NCBI RefSeq assembly: GCF_000165425.1
Contig: NW_001799628.1
Span: 124,001-188,000, forward strand
DNA from: Paramecium tetraurelia
Lineage: Eukaryota; Ciliophora; Oligohymenophorea; Peniculida; Parameciidae
Direction: 5' to 3'
DNA length: 64,000 nt
Shown here: one piece after another, positions 1 through 13,280 of the stretch
Layout of the letters: the number at the start of each line of letters is the position of its first letter
How positions within the stretch are numbered: the stretch's first letter is position 1
Translations under genes and position numbers: made by a program
The notes under the pieces: generated by a model
What the model saw: the letters and a program-made list of their open reading frames with translations, nothing else
Database searches by the model: none
Told to the model about the DNA's origin: nothing

Positions 1-1838
1 CACATAATTATAAATAGATTTAGATAATTTATAGACTCAAATTGATAATAAGTAGGATTCAAAATAAAAAGAAATTACTGTTGTTAGTATTGATTAAAAG
101 AATACGGATTAATAGATGACACTTGCTCCTTAATTTACATCTTCTACAATGAAAACTCAATAAAAACAGGAGACCTAACATAAGACTTAAGAGAATCTTC
201 CAGAAATAAAATAAAACAATTCATAATAAAAAAAGTAAATCAATTAAGATTAAATAAAGCAAACTTAGAAATAATAATAGTAGTAATAATAGTAATAATA
301 ATAATAATAGCAAACGATGAAATAAACCAATAATGGTTTTAATAAAGTTAAATCTGTTGATGTTAAAGATTAAAAAAAATAGGTTAAGATAATTAAAAAC
401 TCTTAACTCATTCCTCGAAAATCTTCTTAAGATTCTGTCCAAAATATTAATAATAGTTAAGATAATGATACTAATGCAAACTCCAATGAAGACTTCTTAA
501 GTAGAGCTTTAGAAGAATTAACTAAAGATGGACGCTAACTTAAAATAACGCAAAACTCAAATCAAAGGCTTAGTATCGTATAATAACGAAGACAAACTCA
601 ATAATAAAATTATATTCTCATTTAATAAGAGAAATAATGTAAATATTTTGATAAAATTGATAGAGCAAATATTATAGAGATTGTTAAAAGATAAAAAAGA
701 AAACATTTATGTAGACGTTGCTTTAGCTTTCATCAATCAATTACATTAAGACTTCTAAATGAATCCGAATTAAGTAGAAAATACCCTAACTATTTAAAAT
801 TCTTTAAAATAAATATCATTATTTTATAAAGAGAAATTGGATTCTAAATATCCTCTCTATGCCATCTGCTATGAGTATTACATGAATTAGTATGGACTAA
901 AAAATGTAGCTGAATAAAAAATGACTTAATTTTGTTAAAGTCTAATTGTGTATCAATAGAATTACAGAATCAAATTATTTGCTCGATTTTTACACTTATT
1001 TGATAATATTTCTAATGAAGATTTTGAATTTTACATATAATCTTTGAGTTAATTGGATGAATATTAGAATGCTCAGAATTTGATATAGTGTACTCCTTCG
1101 CATGATTGTGTTATGGTACTATTTCAAAAGGTTAAATAATAACTATAGAGTTTTAACAACACTGGCAAAGAGTTAATAGACAAATTTGCCATTTATTGCA
1201 AAAACATAAAAGGAGAAAGTTATTTAGATTTAGATTAATACTATTTGGAATCATTAGAACAATTTCAATTCGTAAGGAAAGTCTAAAATGATAATTTTCA
1301 TCAATTATTTTTAGCTATAGACGTTGACGATAATCAAAAAATAAGTGAAGATGAATTTAAGATTCTCTATACTTTAATAGAGGATAATAAAAACATGCTC
1401 AAATACATAAAATTATTTTAAATATAGTGTTAAAATGATAATGGACTTAACTTTTATTAGTTTGGATTGTTTTGTATGCATAACAATTTATTTACTAAAT
1501 AAAAGTAAGATAAATTCTTCCTCTCTCACTAAGCAGAACAATAATTCCTGTAATTAAAGATAACTTGGGGACATTAAAGAAAAATAATAAGTTAACGATT
1601 GAGAGATTCCAATAATTTCACCTAATACTATCAAGATTTGATTAGAAAATTAGATGAAGTATAAAAACATAACATATAATAGGGACTTAAAAGTAACTAA
1701 AATTATGCTTGGAATCTATGGAGAATTTTAGAAGAACAATCAAAAAAACTTTTATTAAATAATTAATTAATTATTTTAATCGGATCAGACTTATGCTATA
1801 TTTGTGATAAATATGAATAATTATTCTCAAATAATTGA
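1..1838 (+). CDS. EF-hand-containing protein, 5' end outside window
   Basis: The frame is open from base 2 with no TGA, so the true start probably lies upstream; an in-frame ATG occurs at 116. One 25-nt GT-AG intron (639-663) is needed to keep the frame. The N-terminal part is Gln/Asn/Lys-rich with a polyglutamine tract near 255-312 encoded mostly by TAA and TAG. Near 1318-1360 there is a good EF-hand loop (DVDDNQKISEDEF), so calcium binding is likely. The rest has Leu/Phe/Asn-rich helical segments that I do not recognise. TGA at 1836-1838 ends it 16 bp before the end of the convergent gene. Function unknown beyond calcium binding. Confidence 0.75.
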
Positions 1839-1854
1839 TATAACTTAAATTATA

Positions 1855-4629
1855 TCATCTACTATTGATATTACATAATTATTTAGAGTATTTAGATAAT
1901 TAAAATTAAGCTACTACTTAGAATCTTTAATTTCTAAGGGATGAATAATCTAGTCTTCTCCATTAAAATTCTAAAATATGATCTGCTTTGGTTATGGAAT
2001 GACCAACAAAATAGGATTTACTAGGATTTATACAGATAACTTAAAATAGATTTTAAAAAGATTACTTTAGATCTTTACTCTTAGATTAAATTGCATTCTA
2101 TTCCACTTTCTCTTCCCTGCGAGGTTTATAATTATTTTAAATTTATTAAAACCACTCTTTAAGTATTCTACTCTACTTTTGTGTTTTTTGCGCTAACCAC
2201 ATCATTAGCCTCAATAACAGCAAAAACACCTTCTTTGTATAGATATTTCAAATCATTAATTCCTCTTATTTTAAGTGATTCACATTCCAATGTCAATAAA
2301 ACTGTACATTAATTCATTCTATCCATAAATACAAACAAAATTCTATCGCTTTGGAGAATCTACTTTCCTTAGCTATTTCTTCTGATGATTTGTATTGCTA
2401 ATATATTATTAATTCTTGCATGGTATTACTCTTTTTGGATGTTGATAGGATTTTCACTATAGATGACCTGACTTAGATATTCGTCTTCTGACTTACAAAA
2501 TATCTTATATTTTGGCTTCTCCTATAAATTCTTCATCAAAAAGAATCTAATTGATCTATATTTTCTGATTTATCCAAATATTGTTTTATATGGTTAACCA
2601 CCTATACAGAATAGTCCTCTATCGGGCATAAATGTGATTGCTGTTGGTATCTATAATCTAGAATTGAATGATTGTTCCAAAGTCATAGTTGTCAAATTAA
2701 ATATCCTGAAAATCTAATCTTCTGAACCAGTAACAAATCTATAAGCAGTCTCGTATGGAGTGAATAATTCTTAACTCTAAATTAATCATTTCCAGAATTA
2801 CTTTGCCTTCATTCTTAGGATCCTTCAACTCAAACTCATAATTCTCATCAGCAGATGGATCTACATACCTCCATTCTTTTATGAGTAAAATCTTTCTCTC
2901 CTTTTTATTCTCAAGCTCCTTTATCGTTCCAACAAGACCTCTAATGGATAGTTGCCAGACCTTTTGTTATTTTAATTAGTGTTACTTTTATATCATTCTT
3001 TTCACCGACTGTTATTAAATATTTGCCATCTCTGAAGAGTAAAACATCAGTGATTTGCTGATAGGTCTTTAGCTAAGCTAATTCATTGATTTTGTAGCAT
3101 GCTTATTAATTCTAACTTACTTTTATAAGATTATCAATACATATTATCTATTCCCTTGAATTCTACAGGAGGAGCAGTCATTTATTGTTATTAAATTTTG
3201 GCCTTTTGATCCCATGACAAATCAGCAGTTTCATTTAATCTCTACTAATTCTTTTAATCAATTATCTACAGACTTCTCCTCCCATCTATAGACAATGCCT
3301 TTTATTCAGTCTTTTATCCATTATTTGTACTTTAATCATTAAGTAATCTTTTATTTATTCTATTTGATTCAGGTACACTTGCCTCTTGATTGTAAAACTT
3401 TTATTAAACCTTTGCTTATTAAGGTTGTTGTTTTGATGATTATTATTATTATTACTATTATTGCTATTATTATTACTACTATTATTATTGTTATTACTAC
3501 TATTGTTATTGTTATTATTACTATTGTGATTGTTATTATTATTGCTATTATTATTGTTATTATTATTGCTATTATTATTACAATTACTTATCCTCTTATA
3601 TAGTTTTTGTATCATTTTATCTTACTACTTATTATTAATCCCTAATTTCATATTATTATTATTACTAGATTTTTTATTGATCGATAAGTTAGGGCTAAAT
3701 AATTGGTTATTCCACCTAAGCTTATTACTCGCTGGTCTCGTCGTGTTTTTGTTTGGACGATGTGAATACAGAAAAAAATTACTTGACCGGAGATAAATCA
3801 ATTAAGGAATGTTGATTGATTTACTCACTTTCGGTTTTGAGTAATTTTATTGGTTCTTATAGTTGTAGAGGTTATTATGAGCTTTTCTTTCTTTGGCTTT
3901 ATGGGCTTAGGGGTTCAATTGGATGTTATGGAAAAGCATTATATAAATAGGTTGGTTTGTATGAGGAAACATAATAAATTTAAGATTGATTTTCAATACA
4001 ATAGATTTCGTTTTCAAAATCTAAATTATTACCTATAAAAATTATGCTATCTTCCATTATTTTATAGGTTTGATATTTGTTATGCAATTCTAGATATTTA
4101 TCAATTAAAATCTTTTTGTATTCATCATTCAAAGATATATTTTTTTATTTTATAAACAAAGCTTAAAATATTTAAACACTTTCCATAAATTTTTTTGACT
4201 TCTCCGTCTTGAGTATTTGATATTTGTCACTGTTGGTATTATAGTCAACATTAATTTCACTTCTCCCCAAAAAATTAAAAGGTAATTTTTGCCAATCCAT
4301 ATCATTTTTACCCAACTCTTCAACATCGTCAACATCATAATAAAAAATAGTTAACTTTCTGTTCATAATAAGTGAGTAAAAGTTCATTTTAAAATCTAAA
4401 TTTAATTTGACAACCACATCTGTAGTTGTACAAGGTTCTATTGAAACTATTATAGGATATGATATATATATTTACAAATATTAGGAATTATAGCAAATAA
4501 AGTAGGATTTGGGGAAACAATTCTAACTTGAATATAATGAAGGGTCAAATTTTAGATGGAGATGGTTTATTCTCTACTTTAATAATCGAATTTTATCGTA
4601 TTTGGAACAATTTCAAGAATTTCTTCCAT
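1855..4629 (-). CDS. MSP-domain / polyglutamine / WD40 protein
   Basis: Starts at ATG 4629-4627 (MEEILEIVPNTIKF). The first ~85 residues look like a major sperm protein (MSP/VAP) domain: SIQNL, RIVSPNPTLFAIIPN, SIEPCTTTDVVVKL. A 29-nt intron lies inside this domain. A low-complexity linker follows, with about 45 consecutive Gln-type codons on the complement of 3425-3590. The C-terminal part reads as WD40-like blades (DGKYLITVGEKNDIKVWQL; RFVTGSEDQIFRIFNL; FMPDRGLFCIGG). Introns of 19, 25 and 25 nt are inferred near 3150, 2975 and 2785. A further frame change near 2040-2070 must be an intron I could not place, so the last ~70 codons are uncertain. MSP folds usually bind lipid-protein partners; a scaffold role is inference. 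Confidence 0.72.
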
Positions 4630-4672
4630 TAATAATAATATTATAAATAAAATTTACAAATATGAGCGATAT

Positions 4673-5413
4673 TCAGTTCTTTATCATTGAAGAAGTCAAT
4701 CTTGAATGATAAGAATCATTTAGTTAATCTAGTATATCTTATTCTTTCTCCCACAATAATTGTATTTTCATGAAGTCCTAAGCCTTTTACTTATAGCTAT
4801 TGAGGACTGCTTTCTTGTGTTAAGATTTGAATTGATCTTATTTTTACTATTTGTACATAGCTAAGTTTAATTGTTGTTACTATTCATATTGTTGAACCCT
4901 TTGTTTCTTCTCTAGATTGTAAGACTTTGATCTTTCCTTCTGGAGGATGATAACTTTATCGTGATTTAAGGATTGCTTCTTCATTATCTCAAATTATTCC
5001 TTCTTCTATTGCTGCACACTTTAACGAATTTAAACTTTAAGATTTAATTGTTATTGTTTTAAAAGCTTCGTTTTTTCCCTAAAAAGTTCAAGTGATTATT
5101 CTCTAGATTCTTTATGTTTACTTTACTAAATAGATAACTTATAAAATACCTACTTCAAGTATTCACTATATTCATTTCTAATACTATTTACTTATTCATT
5201 CTTCAATTCTGTTTATATCTGTTTCCCTTATCTAGATACTCAGAAAAGTTACAGTCTTTATCGAAACACTTCCAACATTTTAACTCTATTAACCATCACA
5301 CCCAACTGTCTTTTCATTTCCATTTATTCTTTCTTAGAAATTCTTTGGCTTACTTTTTCAATTGTTTCTTGGTTACTAAAGGATTCATAGTTCTGACTTA
5401 GACTGCACGACAT
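4673..5413 (-). CDS. short coiled-coil protein, Gln/Lys/Glu-rich
   Basis: Begins at ATG 5413-5411 (MSCSLSQNYESFSNQET) and ends at TGA 4675-4673, giving 239 residues after removal of one 21-nt intron. The intron length is a multiple of three and it carries an in-frame TGA, as expected where unspliced Paramecium messages are cleared by nonsense-mediated decay. The protein is almost entirely charged heptad-like helix (KEQFEIMKKQSL, LQKERSKSYNLEKKQR) with no membrane segment. It lies 43 bp upstream of the MSP/WD40 gene on the same strand. The composition suggests a cytoskeletal or ciliary coiled coil, but no family is recognised. Confidence 0.75.
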
Positions 5414-5863
5414 AATGAGTTTATTTATAAATTAATAAAATATAATATGAAATACAATCAATCCAAAAATATAACAAAAAAGGTGGAGTAAGAAAATCCT
5501 TATATAATTGACTTTATAATAGTAAAAACGATCTTTTGACTATTGATATCTTGTATTAATTTTATTTGTTGTGACTTAAAATTGATTACATAGAATGTGT
5601 TTAAGTTATACTATTATAAAATAATATAACAGAATATCTTATCCATGTTCTTAACTTATTTAGCAGATTAATTAAAATTATTTATGATAGGACAGTTGAT
5701 AAATGATTTTCAGAAGAAAACAATTAGAAATATTAATATCTTACAAGGTTTTGGTAACAATTAAATTTGATTACTATTAGATTAATCTTTTTTATAATTT
5801 ATTAAGTAATAAAAATCAATATAATATTTTGGATTATGAGAAAATATTGTAATAAATATAAAC
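5414..5863. other. intergenic spacer, 450 bp
   Basis: AT-rich spacer between the start of the coiled-coil gene (minus) and the stop of the AGC-type kinase (minus). No frame looks coding and no repeat stands out. It presumably holds the promoter of the coiled-coil gene and the kinase terminator; no element is recognisable by eye. Confidence 0.5.
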
Positions 5864-7744
<1,881 letters not shown>

Positions 7745-7849
7745 TTAAAAGTTTTGAATTACTTTTGCCGGTGACAATATCTAACCACTTCGTTATCTCA
7801 TTATGGTTATCAAATAAAAAAATATAATATTTATTATAAGCAAATCAAG

Positions 7850-8278
7850 ATGATAAATAATAAATTTGATGATGATCTGGACGACTTAATAAATGACATC
7901 AATTCAGTTATGGACAACCCACAAAGCAAGCCCATTTCATAATAAAACTATTAGCCATAACCATAACCAAATCAAGGTTAATAATAAAAAAGAAAATGTT
8001 TATCACCGCAAATTGGAAACCAAGCATAATATCGTATATGCACAAATCTCAGATGTCTTAAATGTGATCTCCAAGTTCAATGCCATATTAACTAAAAATG
8101 GAACAAAGATGCAGATTATTTGATATTCAGAAACTATTTTAATAATATGTCGATCCTATGCAAGTATTTAACATAGGACAACCAATGTAATGCATACAAC
8201 TGTCAATGCACTAGTGCAAATGCCCTTGAATCAATAGCTGCTCCGTAGAATTGGGTATGCTCAGGACATGCCATCTGA
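7850..8278 (+). CDS. CFAP418: CFAP418 (C8orf37) homologue
   Basis: A single exon of 142 residues from ATG 7850 to TGA 8276-8278. The N-terminal half is acidic then Gln/Pro-rich. The C-terminal half carries the family's cysteine-rich signature in order: RCLKCDLQV, DYLIFRNYF, AYNCQCTS and, at the end, WVCSGH. This matches the conserved C-terminal domain of C8orf37/CFAP418, a small ciliary-base protein linked to retinal ciliopathy in humans. The assignment rests on recognising these spaced motifs. It is divergent from the kinase gene, with 105 bp between the two ATGs, so they may share a promoter region. Confidence 0.85.
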
Positions 8279-8392
8279 ACCCATGTTTTTAATTATTATT
8301 GTTATAATTCTAACTATATTATGTATTTCTAATTTAAATTTTCTCGCACTAAGCCATTTTAAATCGAAAAATATTAAAATAACAATTTCATA

Positions 8393-9115
8393 TCACTTCA
8401 TAATCATTCCCACTATATTCATTCCCCCTTTGGCCATTTCTCTTTTCAATTGTTATAATTTCTTCTTGTGCTCTCCTCTGCATTTGTAAAACCCTTATAA
8501 ATTAGTTAAAGACAAAACAAAACATATGATTGGCAATGGTAACTAGAATCTATTTACAATCATACCCAGAATATTTTGAATCCAAAGAAGTCTCCAAGAC
8601 ACATTATGCACCAAAAGAGTGTACCATATATGAGACAGGCCCAAAAGAAGTACTTATCCACTTTATTTGATTATTCTTATGATTGAGTCTAGAACATCCA
8701 TTTCTATTCTCCCTTGATATCCATCTCAATCCACCAACGTAACCCAATCAATTTTAAGCCCAAGTAGTTCTTTAGTGCCAGAAATTAAGCCAACTAAAGT
8801 ATGATAACTAAGGGATAAGCATGTATAACATCCTGTAACAAAATAAAAGTTAATCCTGGAATAGAAGTTAATAATAAAGCAGCAACACAATAATAGGGGT
8901 GGGCAGCTTATGTGATATCATACTCTTATATTAGTAAGTCTTTCTAATCAAATATTTAATATCTATACATTAGCTGCTTCCACCTCTTCTTCCTATTGGG
9001 TATTTTGATAGACAGCATCATATTTGTCGACTGTCAGATCAACATCAGGCTCTACATGCTCGGTTATACTCTTGGGTTATATATTTATTTTAAAATCTAA
9101 GGAGTTAGATTCCAT
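8393..9115 (-). CDS. TVP23: TVP23/FAM18-family Golgi membrane protein
   Basis: From ATG 9115 to TGA 8395-8393 with introns of 25 and 23 nt, giving 224 residues. After an acidic cytosolic N-terminus come paired membrane segments (YYCVAALLLTSIPGLTFILL; VIILQLAQFLALKNYLG), then the family hallmark LIGLRWWIEMD with a following WMFQTQ. A second hydrophobic pair contains YFFWACLIYGTLFWC and LPLPIICFVLS. The order and the GLRWW motif match TVP23/FAM18, four-pass proteins of late Golgi vesicles. Its stop is convergent with CFAP418, leaving 114 bp between the stops. Length agrees with the family (about 200-280). Confidence 0.9.
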
Positions 9116-9319
9116 TAAAATAATAATTTATTTTATATTATTTAGTTTATTTCAAAAGAAGGTACTAAACAAATTGAAGAAAAAGATTAAGATTTTAACA
9201 CTTATTGTAGGATGTCAATTTAATACAACTTATGTGATTATATATATCGAATAAGAATCTAAAGATTGCATTTAAATAATAATAAACTGTAAGTATTAAG
9301 ACATTCAATAATTTATTTA

Positions 9320-10735
9320 TCAAGTAATTTCATTAAAAAATACTTCTTTTGTAATTTGTTTCTTTCCATTAAATTGATTAAACCTGGCAATTATCAACTC
9401 TGCATCTTATAAATTGACATTAGTTATTGTGCACTTTTGTAAAATCTATAAAACATCTAATACATCCATATATCCTTTTGCAAAATATTTGTCTAATGAA
9501 TTAATTTAGTCTTATTTTGAGTACTAAATTCTAGATTTTTGAATTTAATTTTCTTAATCTCTTAATAATTAGAAGAGATTATCTGCCACCGTAAGAGCAG
9601 ATGTGGGTAGATCAATGATGTTAACTTTGTCTTTGAATGGCTTTCTCTAATCATAATATGTCAGAACATTAATAAAGTGTTCATAAGATATCCCTTATGA
9701 GTTCACACTAAAGGTTTACCATTCTTTGTGCCAATCAGTTGAATGCAAAGACTTTAAGAGGGCAACTTCATCCAATTGCAATAATACATTCTGTAAGCAT
9801 CTTTATTAATTTAAATAAATGGACATAAGTGTATTGATTTCTTTGCTTTCATTATTAACATATACTTTTTGTTCTGTTAATTAATTCGGAGTTTTGGTTC
9901 TTGTTTGTTTTATCTCAGTATCGCGACAAGGAGTTGGTGTTTTAGCTCTTGGAGTTTAACAACCATCTTTTTATATGAAGGATTGTTATGCTTAAATTGG
10001 TTTATATCTTCTTCTTAATCGATCCATATAATTCGTATTGTTTATTTGTTTATTGAAAACAATACTAGTTTTCATCATGGGAATTTAACTCTTATCCATA
10101 GCCCTTTATTTTTGTGTTTTGAGAGCCTATCTAAAATCATCTAAACTCATTATAGTGCCATCTCCATTGCCTACTCTTTTTAATAATAATTTGATTTCTT
10201 CATCAACGACGTTCTATCTAATACGCACAAAAAACTTTTTCATCTTATTAAAATCCACAGAATTGCTTCCTAAGGATAATTTACTAAAGAGTATATCTAA
10301 ATTGTAATCCCATCTTTTAAAAATTCTTACTCTTTGCTCATCCAACTACCTCTCTAATTAAACCTCTTCATATAGTAATCTTAAGAATGAGATTTCTGCT
10401 TCTTTTTTCTCCATGTTGCCTGGGTATCTCAGATATCTATCCTGAAATTGACTGAATAATAATCTATCTTCAAATCCTCCTAGTCTTCCAATCAGGTCTT
10501 TCAATTCATATATTTACGTGTCTATTCCAAAGGATTGCAAGTAAACTTAAAGCTACTCTATTCTACAAACAGCATTTTTAAAAAATGGAGGTATATATTT
10601 ATGATCTGTGATTTCTTAAATGAATTCTAAACACTTTTCTAATCGTCTCTATCTATATTAATTTATATACCTCATTCCATTTACTACTAATATAAAAAAC
10701 TTGTTCAGTTCCTATTATGTTTCTATAGAAGACAT
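9320..10735 (-). CDS. EF-hand-like protein, 471 residues
   Basis: An uninterrupted 472-codon frame from ATG 10735 (MSSIETQQELNKFF) to TGA 9322-9320. The middle contains helix-loop-helix segments resembling paired EF-hands, for example DEEIKLLLKRVGNGDGTIMS followed by LDDFRQAL; GNGDGTI is a plausible but imperfect calcium loop. A basic Thr/Pro-rich linker (TPRAKTPTPCRDTE) separates this from a C-terminal helical half, which has a second EF-like helix pair (AELIIARFNQFNGKKQITKE). No enzyme domain is visible. It follows the next gene upstream by only 29 bp on the same strand. Role unknown; a ciliary or cortical calcium-responsive protein is one possibility. Confidence 0.75.
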
Positions 10736-10764
10736 ATATAAATTCGTTAAAATAAATATTAAAA

Positions 10765-12308
10765 TCAAAACAATATGCGTTCACCAGATTTTGCCAAATT
10801 CTTAGAATTCCATGTATTAATCATCACTTCTTATTCTTCAAGTGGGATTTCTGCTAATTTGAATTCTTGCATTTACTCTCTTTTCAACATTTTCAACTCT
10901 CTTTGATATTGGCTTTCTCCTATTAAACTTAAAAAATCTTAACAATCAACAAACTTTTTTTTTGGTTTCTCCTTCAATTTCTAATGGTACATTGTTTCTA
11001 ATTTGGTTGAATATAATTTAGATTTTGGCGAATCCTGAAAATTAGAATAATTCGACACTGACTTCTCTTGTGATTTTAATTTTTACTCTGATATAACAGT
11101 TTCAACTTATTTAAAAGGATTTTCGATCAATTTTGCATTGAAATTAGATTAAATGTCAGATAATACAAATTGTTGCTATTGATACAATCGTTCTGCTTCC
11201 GTGTCTGTCACAAACCTATTAGTGAGTCTATTTTCAAATTTCCGCTCACTCTATTATTGATTCTTTTATGTTAATAAAGTAAAGGGAGGTCTTGAATCTT
11301 TGTGATCATACCATCTTAATCTCAAATACCAGTAGCGACTATTGTTTTTCTCATCATCCCCTTTACATAATTCTAAAGCTTATACCAATTGATTTTTCCC
11401 CCTAAATTAATCTGATCTAGCCATAATGGTTTCCTCAGGTTGACGAAAGCAATTGGAAGCCACTTAAATATTAACATTTTCCCATTAGGCCTTTACGTTT
11501 TCATGTTTTTTTATAGCCCTCTCTTCCCTTGTGATTGCATTTCTCGTGTTTTGAGGTAGTTTTCTCTCCTATTCCTCTATCTCTTTCTATGCTTCTTAGA
11601 TTCTCTTCTCAGTCTCTCTCATAATTTAAACTAAATCTCTCTTGTTCAAAAATTTTTAATCTCCTCTATTCTTTTTTGGCGTCTTCCTTTACTATATCAT
11701 TTTCTCACTGAACTAGCTTGTCTTCAAAGGTTATTACTCCTCTATTGTAGAGTCATCAGTTGCCCCTTAATTGGTATATTAGGTTTTCTTCTTTTTTTTT
11801 TCATCTAATTTTAGCTTTTCTTAATGGATTTTCAAAAATTGTTAATATCCTACCACCGAGTACTTGATCAATTTGTCTTATTTTTCATTTTCAAATCTGG
11901 GACCACCTGTATAATCAATGAACTTTTTTCTTTCCTCATTATCTGCCTCTAAGAATATACTTGAATTATACCTTAAAATATATTCTAAGTAGACGATTTC
12001 TAAGTCAAAGGTTCTAATGTAGTTATTTATCCAGGCTTCATAACTCTTTTCTTATTTTTATCCTATCTTAATTATTCTTGATTATCCAAAAATCTTCCTG
12101 TGTTTAATCCAATCCCATACATTTACTTTTATAAACTCTAACTTTGGAGTGTCTGAAAACCAGAATGTTTTTACGGAATTGGTTCTTGAGCAGGGTCTAT
12201 CGCCATTTCAGTTTTGCTCAATCCTTTTGATTAAAAAATGATAGGCTATGAAATAAACAATGTTTTCATCAATCTATCAGGTTTTTTGGAGTGAATAGGT
12301 AAACTCAT
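10765..12308 (-). CDS. coiled-coil protein of unknown function
   Basis: From ATG 12308 (MSLPIHSKKPDRLMKTL) to TGA 10767-10765. Removing one 29-nt intron near the N-terminus leaves exactly 505 codons (504 residues), which supports this start over the in-frame ATG at 12206. The protein is rich in Lys, Gln and Glu, with strong helical stretches (IMRETEKRIQEAQKEIEEQ) and a Trp/Tyr-containing segment (NNSRYWYLRLRWYDHKDSRP) that may be folded. No family is recognised. The stop lies 29 bp before the start of the EF-hand-like gene. Confidence 0.75.
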
Positions 12309-12554
12309 ATAAAATAAAATAAATATCAAATAAAAGTGAATCCAAGTATTAATACTTAATTTTATAAAATTATGAATCCAATTTTCTATTTGAGCACCTG
12401 AGATCTCAATTTAGATGATTAACATCTTATTTCTTTCAAATAATCCTTCAATTCATTATTAGATAATTTATAGCAATATAGTAGAAACAATACAATCAAT
12501 TTAAGTACCTGATATAAATAGAATTTTCACTAAAATAAAGTTAATTAATTAATA

Positions 12555-13238
12555 TCATTCGCAATATTATGTAGGATGCTTTCTAAAGGATAAACGATTA
12601 TCTCCAAATCTCGAATTGGATGTAGAAGGCACCGTAATTGCAGTAGATAAACTGTTATAATTTGTAGTACAGGTTGACCTAGCTCTTGGTAATCTCAAAG
12701 GACATTTTTATTATGGCCTATGTTCAGTTATTGTGATCTCACGGCTGAGGTTCATTAATTTACTGAGTGGTTGTAGCTTCTATTCAACAGGAATCTATTT
12801 GTCTTCAATTTATGATAGGAGTCTGCTTCTCTAACTTAAATAATGAACTTAATCTAAGACTTTGGTGATATCAGTCGGAAAGTAATTTTGGGGGTTTCTT
12901 TCGTTTGATTTATTTATAAGTTTTTTAAGAAATAGTTTTGATTTTTCAGATAAAACACACTATTTGAATTATTCGGTTGTTATAAAACGACCACTTTTTG
13001 AATTTGCTTGCTTTATATAACACGTCAATTCCTGTTCATTGATACTGATTCCGTATTTATTGAGAAGAGTAAGCAATTCGTATTTTTAAATCTACCCTTT
13101 GCCTTAGTGATCAAATTTAGCAAAGAGTTCCGCCAATTCTTGTTTGTATTCCTGTGTAAATGATATTTAAATACTTCTTCCTATGGATCCGTTATGTATT
13201 AACTATTGACGGATTTGCGAAATCTTTAGAGTAGCCAT
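12555..13238 (-). CDS. small EF-hand protein
   Basis: A single exon of 227 residues from ATG 13238 to TGA 12557-12555. The N-terminal half has a calmodulin-like arrangement: ELAELFAKFDHQGKGQIQKY followed by ELLTLLNKYG is a good EF-hand helix-loop-helix, and a second weaker hand follows (SGRFITTEQFKQCV). The C-terminal half is basic and Ser/Thr-rich with no fold I recognise. The start codon is only 42 bp from the ATG of the divergent PIG-M locus, so the two share a very short promoter region. Calcium binding is likely; the target is unknown. Confidence 0.8.
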
Positions 13239-13280
13239 TGTTTGACAGTGTGGGTTCGTAATTTAAACATTAATTAATTT

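Noticed and set aside
3355-3615. Standard-code ORF of poly-Asn and its antisense poly-Ile/Leu ORF
   Set aside because: Both are frame-shifted readings of the polyglutamine tract of the MSP/WD40 gene; they vanish under the ciliate code.
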